A stretch of DNA of 31,951 nucleotides from Melampsora larici-populina 98AG31. Taxonomy: Eukaryota; Basidiomycota; Pucciniomycetes; Pucciniales; Melampsoraceae. Position numbers and translations under genes: made by a program. Shown one piece after another: positions 1 through 9,921 of this stretch (the first letter of the stretch is position 1; each line of letters opens with the position of its first letter). The DNA lies in NCBI RefSeq assembly GCF_000204055.1, contig NW_006768766.1, positions 2,036,284 to 2,068,234 of the forward strand. The letters run 5' to 3'. The notes under the pieces were generated by a model that made no database searches, was not told where the DNA came from, and worked only from the letters and a program-made list of their open reading frames with translations.

Positions 1-640
1 TTCACATATATATCAATAGTTTTTCAACAATATGTGAAGGATATTCAACTATGTGTGTATCCTTCACATATTATTAAATATCTTTCACATATGTGTGAAC
101 AATATTTTCACGCATATGTGAAAAAAAAAGCTTTCACATCTATGTGAAAGCTTTTCACACATATGTGAATATTTTTCACATATGCGTGAAATACAATTAC
201 ATATGTGTAAAGAAAGATTTTCACAGATATGTAAAGATCTCCTGGATCACACTCACATATGAACACATCATCCTTCAAAAATATGTGAATGTTTAGGTGA
301 TTATATGTAAAGAAGATGTGAAGTATAATCACCTAACTGTGAAGGAAAACCATTCACATATGTGTGAATGCCTTCACATATATGTGAATGTATACGTACA
401 TATCAATCACATATATGTGTCTCATAATCACATATGTGTGATTGTGAGGTTTCTCTCTCAAATATATGTAAATATGAGATACAGATGTGAAAGTCATTCA
501 CATATGTGTGACAGAGCTTGGTATATGTAATCTCATGGATCACACATATGTGAATGAGTGTCACATACAAGTGATCCATGAGATTACATATGCCACAATC
601 TGTCACATGTGGGTGATCACAGAAATCACCCATATGTGAA
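1..640. repeat. Left array of CACATATGTG palindromes
   Basis: This stretch is dominated by the self-complementary core CACATATGTG and variants such as TTCACATATGTGTGAA and TCACATCTATGTGA, spaced roughly every 15-40 bases and often in pairs that can fold into hairpins. No convincing gene is present; short open frames here only follow the repeat. The same motif family recurs at 3456-4290, on the other side of the FAR1-OTU gene. The array begins before the window does, so its left edge is unknown. Confidence 0.85.
523..591. repeat. 21-bp perfect inverted repeat inside the left array
   Basis: Bases 523-543 and 571-591 are exact reverse complements (the arms contain ATGTAATCTCATGGATCAC), separated by a 27-base loop that itself carries CACATATGTG. 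It is a longer and different hairpin from the basic array unit. Confidence 0.85.
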
Positions 641-743
641 ATCTAAGGATCGAAATCCTGGGGTGAAAAGTTTTCACCAAATCACCCCAGGAGTATTTCT
701 CTTCCCTATTAAATTCAATATCACCTCGAGACTTCACCTCAAG

Positions 744-3198
744 ATGGAAGAAACACCAACTGTGGAGAACTCTGCCGATTGTACTGCTGCCAATACTCGT
801 ACTGCTAATACGACTACTCCTGATACGACTACTGCCAATAGGACCACCGCTGATCAGAATCCTGCCGAAATGACTACTGCCGATGCAACTACAACCGAAT
901 CTTCACTTACTTGTCTTCCACCTCCTGCAGGAGGCTCCTATGACACCAGTGCCGCCGCAGAAATCTTCCTCAAGAACTTCGCAAGTGATCATCATTACGC
1001 TTTATCATTGATGGATTCAAAGCCAAGGTTCAAGAAGTGGAAATGCGTTTTAGGACCCAATCAAAAGCAATTGCTGAAGCTTGTTGAAGATCCCCAGGCA
1101 TTGATCCCGACTTGTCCTTTATCAGTTTCCGCCAAATTCGAAACGAGTGACCGAACCTGGACGATCATCGTTAATCATCCTAATCACGATCATGGCCCCA
1201 TACCCAACTTGAAACCGCCAAAGCTCCCAAGTCTGGAACCCACCATTGCTAAGAAACGAAAACAACGAAGTGATGCGATAGTACTTGATCTTACTTATGA
1301 ATCCGATGGCGCCGACGAAACTACTGAAGAGCCTGTAGATGATTACAAGACGCTGATCACCAAACTGAAGAAACTGGATGTGAATACCCGTGCATCGCTA
1401 ATGGGGCGGTTCTTGCGAGATTGTGAGATTGCCCTTGAGGTTTGCAATGCATCAAAAGAACCAAAGGTTCAACCCAAGATTGTAAGCTAGCTTGTTTTCC
1501 TTCTTCTATCAGGTTGCTAGTGAAGATAGGAATCTGATGATTCGATCAAAAATGACTACCTCTTTAGGAAGGAACGAATCAACACAAAATTACCTCCGAA
1601 TCTACCACCCCCAAAAAGGTTGAAGAGAACGGCAAGGTTAGTATATAGCTTTTAATCAATCAATCTCTTTGATTAGTCAAGTAGCTGAGTGTTTCCCACT
1701 GATAGCAAAAATCGAAACCAAAAGCCAAAGTTTCTGTACAGCCTGAAGCACCTCGAAAGCAGTCTGGCGACTGCAAAGTAGTTCACGCCCCGATTATGAA
1801 TGAGGAAGATGATACCATGGCAGACAATGCCCCGGTTACGAATCAGCAGGATGATATTGAAGTGTCTACCTCCGAGAAGCAGCAAGAGGTTGCTGATCAC
1901 CCTGAAAGGGATGATCGAGCTGACTCCCCTCTCACCTCTCAAGGTGATATTCCTTCACCTGTCACCGCTCGTACTCGGCAAGTGGCTCCTCCGGATAAAA
2001 GGTCGAGCTCTGTCAAAACTCGTAAATCGGTCAGAGTTACCTCACAAACTATGGAAAGTATAGTAAGTGGATGACTTTGAGAATGTTTGCCTTATCGATT
2101 ATCTGACAAGCTGACTTTGATGCAGCAGGATCAGCCTGCAAGCAAGAGGCCGAAACGCTCCAAGGTCCCGAAGAAGTCTGAACCCATGCCGAAAAAGTCT
2201 GAACCCGTGCCGAAAAGGTCAGAACCTGTAAGTTATTATTTGAGGTGCTCGCTTTCATTGGTCTCCAAAGCTCCAGGTGGATTTCTCTATTTGGATTTTG
2301 CTGACATACCAATTAGTTCTCCCTTCAAAATATATCCTCCGTAGCAAAAGAAGAACTCGAAAAACAAAAACAACAAAAAAAAAAAAACTTGTAAATGCTA
2401 AACCGGAAGAACAGGTGTTGATAGTGAGTATCTCAGCTCAGTATATGTATCACAAAGAGTTTTGATATACTGAATCACCAATCCAAACAGAAATGGGATT
2501 TTTTAGAAACGCTTCCTAAGATACTCTATCCATTTGTCAAATCAGCAACAAATGTTAAACCGAACGGACTGTGTGCTTTTTCTTCTATTGCGGTATCCCT
2601 TGGATGGCCTGAACAGGATGCTGTAAAGGTGCGAGCATTGATGGCTGCCGAGGTGCGAGAGAACTATGAATGGTACGAGGAGAACTTGCCGAAAATCAGC
2701 GCGTGTGGCACGACTATCAGCCATATGTTGGCTATACTGGAAAATCGGAAAGGATACGCACCACGGCGATTGTGGTATCCAATGCCGGGTGGCTGTTGTG
2801 TTATCGCAAATACGTTCAAGAAACCGGTAATATCATATTCTTCCAATCTTACTGGATCATGCACTACACTCCCTTTTTTATCAGGCCCAAAAGGATCTAC
2901 TCGACCCATCATTATGGCTGTCATCTGGAATTCCCACTGTATCTCTCTGGACCTCGAGTTCACTCCAACCCTACCGATTCCATACATCCATCCAGACTGG
3001 TCGACTTTGAGCACTCGTAAAGCTAAGGGTGGTTGGGAAGGTTTTTTTGATGATAATATTAAGGTGTATAGAAGATGGCGCAAGGAGTCCAATTCAATTG
3101 TTAATCCAAACTGTGCAAGGGGTGTGATATCGGATGATGATGATGAGGATGATGAGGATGAGGATGATGAGGATGATGATGAGGATGATGAGGTATGA
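744..3198 (+). CDS. FAR1-like zinc domain plus OTU-like cysteine protease, six exons
   Basis: Proposed exons are 744-1481, 1568-1636, 1706-2062, 2126-2227, an uncertain fifth ending at 2423, and 2491-3198. All joins are phase 0 at GT-AG signals. The start is the first ATG after the palindrome array. Residues 1-60 are Thr-rich. Residues 70-155 resemble the FAR1/WRKY-GCM1-type zinc domain found in MULE-derived proteins, with C101, C124, H148 and H150 and the typical TWTIIVNHPNHDHGP end. The middle is charged and disordered, with KKSEP repeats. The last exon resembles an OTU protease: NGLCAFSSIAV holds the putative catalytic Cys and WNSHCISLDLEF the putative His; the protein ends in an Asp/Glu tail. 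No DDE transposase domain lies between the two. Exon 5 is unclear because a long A run (about 2380-2391) disturbs the frame unless a 49-nt intron ending at 2276 is used. The function is unproven; a domesticated or transposon-borne MULE-like protein is likely. Confidence 0.7.
3133..3192 (+). repeat. GAT/GAG microsatellite coding an acidic tail
   Basis: An imperfect trinucleotide run of GATGATGAG type lies at the 3' end of the OTU exon and encodes about 20 consecutive Asp/Glu residues just before the stop codon. It is likely length-variable. Confidence 0.85.
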
Positions 3199-3455
3199 GA
3201 TTCTTGTAATATGGAATTTTTAACTTATCTCAGAAGGTAAGAAAGACAAACAAAATAATGAATAGGAATAGGAATGGTTTGGAGGTGCTTTTTGGAATAC
3301 TAGTTTTTATATGCGGTTAGGAGAATATCTTGTAAATATGTCTGCTTTTATGTGTTTAGAAATCATAATTCAAATTTGAATTGCGTATGGGCATTGGGGA
3401 TGAGCCAATCTTTAAATTGAACCACTTCAAACATTGAACCCAGATCTCATCACTT

Positions 3456-4290
3456 TCACATATGGGTGAATGGCCTTCACCCATATGTGAGAGTGATTCA
3501 CATATGGGTGAATGGCCTTCACGCATATGTGAAAGTGATTCACATATGTGTGAAAGTGATCACCCATATGTGAAGGTGATCACTCACATATGGGTGAATG
3601 GCCTTCACCCATATGTGATCACTTTCACCTATGGGTGAATGGCCTTCACGCATATGTGAAAGTGATTCACATATGTGTGAAAGTGATCACCCATATGTGA
3701 AGGTGATCACTCACATATGGGTGAATGGCCTTCACCCATATGTGATCACTTTCACCTATGGGTGAATGGATGTGATCACTTGCAAATTCACATATGAGTG
3801 AATGTACTTCACCCATATGTTATCACTTTCACCTATGGGTGAATGGCATGTGATCACTTTCACATATGCGTGATCTGAGTGCACCCACATGTGAACATAA
3901 TTGAATATGGGTAAATGGGATTCACCCAAATGTAATTATGTTGATGTATGGATGATTTACCTTTCTTCATTATCACATACATATATGAAAATGATTCCAT
4001 ATCTCAAACTCAATCAGATATTGGATACTTTTCACATATGGGTGAACCAAAATCACCCATGTGTGAACATGATAATGGCATTCACGCATATGTAATCATG
4101 TTGAGGTATGGATGATTTCTATTTGTGGTCACATAGGTGTGTTTCTTTGGTTTTGTATCTACATCTTCCATATCTAATAAATTATTTCACTTATATGTGT
4201 TGGTAATTCACACTAATGTGATAGAATTTCACACTAATGTGATGCAATTTCACCTCCATGTGAATGACATTCACATCAGTGTGAATTTGA
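3456..4290. repeat. Right array of CACATATGTG-family palindromes and hairpins
   Basis: Half-sites of the form TTCACATATG, TTCACCCATATG and TTCACGCATATG alternate in both orientations. The clearest unit is 3456-3490: two exact 15-base complementary arms around the loop TGGCC. From about 4000 the units become sparser and degenerate (TTCACACTAATGTGA, TTCACATCAGTGTGAA). There is no supported gene. The 250 bases before it (3199-3455) are AT-rich 3' flank of the OTU gene. Confidence 0.85.
3503..3769. repeat. 127-bp tandem duplication within the right array
   Basis: Bases 3503-3629 repeat as 3630-3756 with a further 13 bases to 3769. The copies appear identical by eye, so the duplication is recent. 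Each copy contains several hairpin units, showing the array grows in blocks larger than the basic motif. Confidence 0.8.
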
Positions 4291-4414
4291 TTCCTGAAAT
4301 TTCGCGTGGGTATATGTTGTCCTTGACCATATGACAATACGTGGGCATTGATGGTGTTACAGGTCCTCACAGGTCATGTAGCGGTGGATAGAGTACTTAG
4401 CGGTGAGTTTTGAT

Positions 4415-4515
4415 CCGACGCGTCGGGGCGGAGGCGCGTCGGACAGGGGGGTTTCGGCTATAAGTCGATAGGAAGTACACATTTCCTATCGACTTATACC
4501 CGACGGGTCGGGTAG
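4415..4515. repeat. Cluster of three palindromes, one a 16-bp perfect hairpin
   Basis: In 100 bases there are CCGACGCGTCGG (4415-4426), a 16-bp perfect stem (4459-4474 with 4483-4498, loop GTACACAT; flanking TCGG/CCGA extends it after one mismatch), and CCCGACGGGTCGGG just after. The segment is much more GC-rich than its surroundings. It could be the end of a transposable element or a structured noncoding element; no element body was matched. The following 400 bases (4516-4929) hold only an unsupported open frame. Confidence 0.75.
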
Positions 4516-4929
4516 GCACAGGTGTATGAGCATCTTTGTCTGCTCTAGTCTGCTTGAGTCCCGTACTCCGATGCCAATTCCTACCCCAGTAGCATTTGGT
4601 GTAGAGATGATACCCGGAACGATAAATGGTTTTTATCGTAACGTGCGCCGGGTTAGCCTCAATTCCAAGCGTGATTTGACAACAATTTCCTATACGTCAC
4701 GCCTAAGTATCACGCCGGAAATCCTCTGCATGAGCAAGATGATCCAACCCCAATCCAAACGGGCGGACAAAGTCCCCATCCTGGCCAAGCGCGTCAACAA
4801 CGCAGATATACCCCAGGAATGACATTGCTTTCATTGAGAATGAAACGTGCCCGATATTGTTTACCAATCATTAACCCAAACAAAACAATACGCTCAGTTC
4901 AAATCGTTGAATTGATACACAACGAAATC

Positions 4930-6162
4930 ATGGCACAAATGTCTCACTTACCAGTCGAAATAGTAGAGCATATTATGACTTATCTCTTTGACATGGCCAA
5001 ATATTCACCGCTTGATGCCTCTAATAGCGCAGATACTCTGTTTTTAAATCAAAATTCTGTTACATGCTTACTACGATTACGATTATTAGGAAAGGTCTGG
5101 GCAAGTCTTATTCCAAAATTCGTGTTCAACGCCTTGGAACTGAGGTCTTCCCGAACACATAGATGCATAAGTTTTGTATTGGGAAGTAGTGTGAAACTAT
5201 CGAGCACGATCCATTTGAAACGCCTCTTTTTAAATGGGATCACGTATCTACCTGAAAGCTGGTCTGGTTCCTACTTCAGCAAAATCACAGACAACAATTT
5301 GACGAAACCCGACTTCGAGCATCAGGACTCTACCAATAACTTGATTCGAATGAAAGATGCAGCCAATATCATCAGTTTGTGCGGAAGCACCTTAACCAAT
5401 CTCAAAATTTGTTTCACGGACGCCGTTGGATTCTTGAACAATCTTGTAGAAGCAATTAAGCGCGTAACATCATTGAAAGTTTTAATCGTTGAAAGCCTGT
5501 CGTCTCATAACAACACGAATGATTCGGATTCTTTCATAGCCGTGTTGAACGCCACTTATGCGCTGGAATCTTTGACTATAAAATTTGCAACTTTAACATC
5601 TTTGTCTCTGGACCCGGGAGCTTTACCTAATTTAATCCATCTGTGCGTAGATTGCCATGTTTCAAATCACAGGGCAATAGTTCATTTCTGTCAACGTCGC
5701 AAAAGTTCAATCAAATTGCTTGAGTATCAACCAAAAGATTATGCGAACGACGAGACGCCTATGCTTTTAGCGCTCCAGGATACACTCGAAGCTATCTCTG
5801 TTATTATGATGCCGGACGACATCCCACTTGAGCTCCGGAACAGTTCATTCCCAAACTTGAGGATCTTGAAGAACATGTTCATCAACCCACGCCATGATTA
5901 CCCACGATGGTTGGGATGGGCCATTTTCCGAGAAGTAGAAATATATATTACATGTTATTCTGAGACGGCACACTATTGGCGCGACAAGTTTGAGCAGTAT
6001 GATGGGCTAGAATTCCCAAAAAAATTGAGCCAATTTATCTTCTTGACTGAAGACAACCATTCTGTGAACGATGAGGCCTTGGCAGGATTTCTGAACCGTC
6101 GACGTATCAAGTGCCGTTTCGAAACCCAACTTAGCTATTCTCAAATTCTGGTCAGTCCTTGA
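4930..6162 (+). CDS. F-box protein with LRR-like C-terminal region (copy 1)
   Basis: A single-exon gene of about 410 residues. Residues 6-70 form an F-box-like domain (LPVEIVEHIMTYL, then LLRLRLLGKVWASLIPKFVF), which in this family binds Skp1 in an SCF ubiquitin ligase. The rest carries Leu-rich strand-turn units such as LKVLIVESL and ALPNLIHLCV that would form a substrate-binding LRR-like fold. It is a clear paralogue of the minus-strand gene at 8629-9921, sharing order, length and motifs (VGF, GLKVL/SLKVL, LESL, SLSLD.GALPNL.HLC). The reading frame is open upstream to an ATG at 4819; the ATG at 4930 was chosen because it puts the F-box near the N-terminus as in the paralogue. The substrate is unknown. 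Expanded F-box families are known in rust fungi. Confidence 0.8.
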   Translation: MAQMSHLPVEIVEHIMTYLFDMAKYSPLDASNSADTLFLNQNSVTCLLRLRLLGKVWASLIPKFVFNALELRSSRTHRCISFVLGSSVKLSSTIHLKRLFLNGITYLPESWSGSYFSKITDNNLTKPDFEHQDSTNNLIRMKDAANIISLCGSTLTNLKICFTDAVGFLNNLVEAIKRVTSLKVLIVESLSSHNNTNDSDSFIAVLNATYALESLTIKFATLTSLSLDPGALPNLIHLCVDCHVSNHRAIVHFCQRRKSSIKLLEYQPKDYANDETPMLLALQDTLEAISVIMMPDDIPLELRNSSFPNLRILKNMFINPRHDYPRWLGWAIFREVEIYITCYSETAHYWRDKFEQYDGLEFPKKLSQFIFLTEDNHSVNDEALAGFLNRRRIKCRFETQLSYSQILVSP

Positions 6163-7138
6163 CCCTGACTTTATTATCAATACTTATCTTTATTCACCTT
6201 TGGGTTTATATTCTTCCTGAAACAGAAATCAATTAAAGAACCCAGTGATAATTTGCTCACTGTAGATTTCGGAGTTTTGGCGATGAATTCAAGCCGGCAA
6301 CGAGCAATGAAGGTAGATGCAAAGTTCTGAGAGACCAAGTAGACTTGGTGGTTTTTCTCAATCACATTAGCGTATCATTTGTCGTAGTGAAAAAAAAAGA
6401 AATAGACTTTTAAGACTTGACTTGTGATTCAAAGCTCCGCCGAGCGCCAAACCCAACGCTAGTGAAACTACCAAAGTTTACAAAAACAAATCTGCGACGT
6501 TTTTAATGCTTCGTGGTCCATTATTTATTAACGTACATGTTTTGAATTGTTCAGAATTTAACATTTTTTGCTCATGCAACTCTTTGCTGATTTGTGCATG
6601 AGCACGACAACCTTTTTTGATAACCCAAACGGTGATAAACGCATTACTGTGCACTTATTTTGGTTGAGGCTTGACTATTCCTATTCTTTTGTATTTTTAA
6701 TCATTATGCACAATTTTATTACATTAAGTCAACAATTCAATACATTCATTCCAGGTTGTTCTAATACAACAGCGAGATCAAGCTCAAATCTTGCTAAGTT
6801 CCACATCCCCCAAATCAACTGCTGCCCTTGATAAACAAGGCGCGTCATTTGCTTGAAGACGTATTGTTATTCATGATCCTGTACACTATCAACTCCCGAA
6901 TGAAACATGTCCGCAGCTAGCCACGGTGCAATAATTGCAGAGATTGTCCTCGGACTGACTCCTTGCAATTCAAGTGAATTCAAGCTAAACATAATCTAAT
7001 ATCACCATAATCACGTCGCTTTGCATGACTGAAGCTTTCTATTCCAGATTAACGTCGGGCTTGCCTTCGTATTCAAGCCAAAAATAAGTTAAAGCTTAGA
7101 CCACTATACTCCGATTTTATTTGAATACCTAAACTTAC
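6163..7138. other. Intergenic region, no gene seen
   Basis: About 975 bases between the 3' end of F-box copy 1 and the last recognised exon of the zinc-knuckle gene. Open frames are short and have no recognisable motif. Additional 3' exons or UTR of the minus-strand gene may lie near 7000-7100. Confidence 0.5.
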
Positions 7139-8480
7139 CTGATACCTTTCTTCGACTGCAGCTGTGCATGAGCCCGGATTCATCGTTCTCAAGCCCCCTT
7201 TTCGACGCGTCTTGCTTTTGTCCAGACGCCACGCTCGACGATTGACCCGCGAGGCTGCGATCGGCTGATTGTTTAGTCTTGCTTCCAAAATGTGCGTGCG
7301 CAAAGTGGTCAACCGCTGAGCCACAAATTCACATTGCAAACGCAATACATACTAAAAGACTCGTCGGCGTCGAGCCTAGCTATGTCTTGTTCGGTGAAGA
7401 CCCAAGGTGTCAACACGTCAAAGTCGGAGCTGATGTATTCTACAGGAATATGTTCTTTAAATCAATATACAAGATTCGCTGTCATGCATTGAAACCAAAC
7501 TAACCTGGAGTTCCTTCCATCGCGATCACTTCGTTCCGTGCCTTGGCCAACCTCTCTGGCGTCATCTCAAGCATGCTCATGCTATAATCTTTGCCTGTAA
7601 TTACTCGTCGCCAAGTCCAAAAAGGTGGAGCCTTTTTGACCTTGCTGGTGCACCCGTCACCGCGGTCTCGACGATGCCCAAAGTTGCCGCAATCGAAGCA
7701 CTGGTCGTATCCAGCATGGATCAGCGGGTGTGCCATAGGCCCAATTTTTAACGGGCGAAGTTTAGATTGATCACGGGGAGACAGGCGGTCAAACCACGCA
7801 GAGTTGTCCTTTTCTTCGACTTGCTTTGATTGGAAGGGCATGTTGTTAATCGTAAGATTCGACCAAGTCACTGAGGGCTGAGCTTTCGCTCTCAAGGCCT
7901 CTCCAGGCAAATCTGAAATGAACAAAGTTCACATATAGAACTGCCTCTAAGATATCTTATATCTTAACCTGGTTCAGTCAGAAACCCTTTACCTCTTTTA
8001 ATCATTCAAACTTTGATTGCCCAAATATGAGCGCAATGTACACGCATTTACCATTTAGTCTCAGCCATTATAACATTGATATACATTCTTACTTATCGCC
8101 ATCCTCTCACAAACAACATTTTATACGTGGGTGGTACCTCTAAGGTTGTGACGGGCATGAGGCGGTAAACTAAACAGGAATTATCTCGAAGTCTGTTTTC
8201 AGGGCAGAGCAAGTCAAAAGCTACGGTATCACAAATGCTTCCTATGCTTGGCTCGTTGTTACTCCACAGAAATGTTAACTTTTTAATCCGAGCTGCTCGT
8301 CCTACGCGTTCAATCCACAAAAAAACTCATCATTAAATCGGCGATTTTTGACAATCTATATCCGAAAATCTACATACGTTTGATTTTGTATCAGCCGATC
8401 TTTATCTGCAATCTCGTTCCAAATTTCTCCATTTCGATCTACCGACCGTACCTGATCGCGAAACATCGCCCAAGTCAGTT
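7139..8480 (-). CDS. Multi-exon gene with CCHC-like zinc knuckle, function unknown
   Basis: Three exons join cleanly: 7912-7505, 7439-7353 and 7281-7139, with GT-AG introns and matching phases (1, 1), ending at a further GTAAGT donor at 7138, so the 3' end is not resolved. Two likely upstream exons lie at about 8300-8100 (EPSIGSICDTVAFDLLC) and 8475-8378 (MFRDQVRSVDRNGEIW), but their exact joins are uncertain. The 7912-7505 exon carries CFDCGNFGHRRDRGDGC, a Cys-x2-Cys-x4-His-x7-Cys knuckle-like motif usually linked to nucleic-acid binding. Later exons contain FDVLTPWVFTEQD and an Arg/Lys-rich stretch. I do not recognise the family. The gene sits between the two converging F-box paralogues and starts close behind the stop of F-box copy 2. 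Confidence 0.55.
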
Positions 8481-8628
8481 ACCCAATGACAAATCCAGTA
8501 TATTGCAGGCTCTGCGTGTTGCCACATTTTTATAGGCGGACCCATATCTCACATCCTTGTCACCATAATCCCCATCTCCATTCGCCAAGTCCTGTTTTTC
8601 AAGAGCAATCAAAGGAGCCATTAGTGGC

Positions 8629-9921
8629 TTAACAATTAATGCAAGAGGATGGAGTTGTACGCGCTATGACTTCTTTGTAAGATAGGTGACAAGTAAAGAT
8701 ACACTTGATCCCATGGGTTTTGAAAGCATCAACCATTTCAGTGTCTGCCAATTCTTGACCTTTAGAATTTACGAGCACGATCCGCTTGAATTTTGATGGT
8801 AATGTGATCGGGTCTCGTTGAAGTAATTCTAAAAGCCGTTTCCAATAAGTATTCGCATGCCAATAGCTGATGATAAGCACCTCCATGTTTTTGAAAATCG
8901 GTTTCTGTAACCAGGCGTATCCTGATGGCGAGGAAATACACGTTATGCAACGTACTACTCGAAGGTTATTAAAATTCAAGTTAATAACACCTCTAGGAAT
9001 TCGACCTGGGATAGGATCAATGAAAACGGCTTCGAGTGATTCCTTTAGGGCCATTATGATCCGACTGCATTGATCACGAGCTCCTGGGCTTATGAGCTTG
9101 AGGAACCTAATTTTCCTTCCCTCTGCGGCGCATAACTCAGTGAAAGCCAAAATGTTATCCGGGTTAGTCACTAAGCAAAGATGTGTTAGATTGGGCAGGG
9201 CTCCAACGTCTAAGCTTAAGGACCCCAGCGAGCTGCACTGGATTGATAGTGACTCCAATCCAAAGGTTGAGTTAAGCATAGCTCGGACAGAGATAGAGTC
9301 GTTGAGGTTATGACCGGATTTGCTGCCGACAATTCCTAGTACCTTGAGACCTTTAACACTGCTAATGGCGTCTAACATATCTTGGGAGAAACCGACTGAA
9401 TGTACGAACTTGAGTTTTAATTCTATCAAATTCTGATTACACAACTTAATGATTTTTGCCGCCGAATCCATTGCGATTGGCGAAGGATTGAGCAAGAGCC
9501 TCGCCGAGTGAGTGTGGCTATTTTCGTGGCTGCAGGACGTGTTTGCGCAATGACCAGTGGGATAGTCCGATGAAAATAAAAGCCCGCCGAAACAAATGCG
9601 CCGTAAAGCGTGAAAAGTACTGAACTGGGACGTGTTGCTCCACGATCCTAATAAAATCCCAGACTTTCTCGCCGTGTTCAGATATAAAGCCTTATACACA
9701 AAAGGTACAATAGCTGCGCTCCAGGATTTTGATAACAAGCGTAAGGCGAGCAAGTCCCGCGAAGTCTCTGGATGCAAATATGATTTGCTCGCACTATTCA
9801 AAGGGTTGGGCTCCACAACTCCTGTGCTGCCGATGTAATGTTTGATGATCAACTCGATGACTTCTACCGGTAGTTGCCCGATGCTTGTAATCGCTTGAGT
9901 TGATAAGTTATTTGGAAACAT
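8629..9921 (-). CDS. F-box protein with LRR-like C-terminal region (copy 2)
   Basis: A single-exon gene of 430 residues starting at the ATG at 9921. The F-box-like segment is near residues 17-75 (LPVEVIELIIKHY, then LLALRLLSKSWSAAIVPFVY), followed by Leu-rich repeats (GLKVLGIVGS, GLESLSIQCSSLGSLSLD, ALPNLTHLCLV). The expected role is an SCF substrate adaptor. It parallels the plus-strand copy at 4930-6162 along its whole length, including the C-terminal GIKC.F..HLSY motif, but the two are well diverged, so the duplication is old. The intact frame suggests it is functional. Confidence 0.8.
   Translation of the reverse strand: MFPNNLSTQAITSIGQLPVEVIELIIKHYIGSTGVVEPNPLNSASKSYLHPETSRDLLALRLLSKSWSAAIVPFVYKALYLNTARKSGILLGSWSNTSQFSTFHALRRICFGGLLFSSDYPTGHCANTSCSHENSHTHSARLLLNPSPIAMDSAAKIIKLCNQNLIELKLKFVHSVGFSQDMLDAISSVKGLKVLGIVGSKSGHNLNDSISVRAMLNSTFGLESLSIQCSSLGSLSLDVGALPNLTHLCLVTNPDNILAFTELCAAEGRKIRFLKLISPGARDQCSRIIMALKESLEAVFIDPIPGRIPRGVINLNFNNLRVVRCITCISSPSGYAWLQKPIFKNMEVLIISYWHANTYWKRLLELLQRDPITLPSKFKRIVLVNSKGQELADTEMVDAFKTHGIKCIFTCHLSYKEVIARTTPSSCINC

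Noticed and set aside
1..640. CRISPR-like array suggested by regularly repeated palindromes.
   Set aside because: Spacing and units are irregular, spacers are not unique, and the host is a eukaryote.
609..743. Upstream extension of the FAR1-OTU frame to an ATG at 609.
   Set aside because: It runs through the palindrome array; the ATG at 744 begins directly outside the repeat.
2670..3020. Overlapping open frame in the OTU exon on the plus strand.
   Set aside because: Shadow frame; the OTU motifs and the splice phase fix the other frame.
4526..4822. A 98-codon plus-strand open frame overlapping the upstream extension of F-box copy 1.
   Set aside because: No recognisable domain, no paralogue next to the other F-box gene, and no splice join that links it convincingly.
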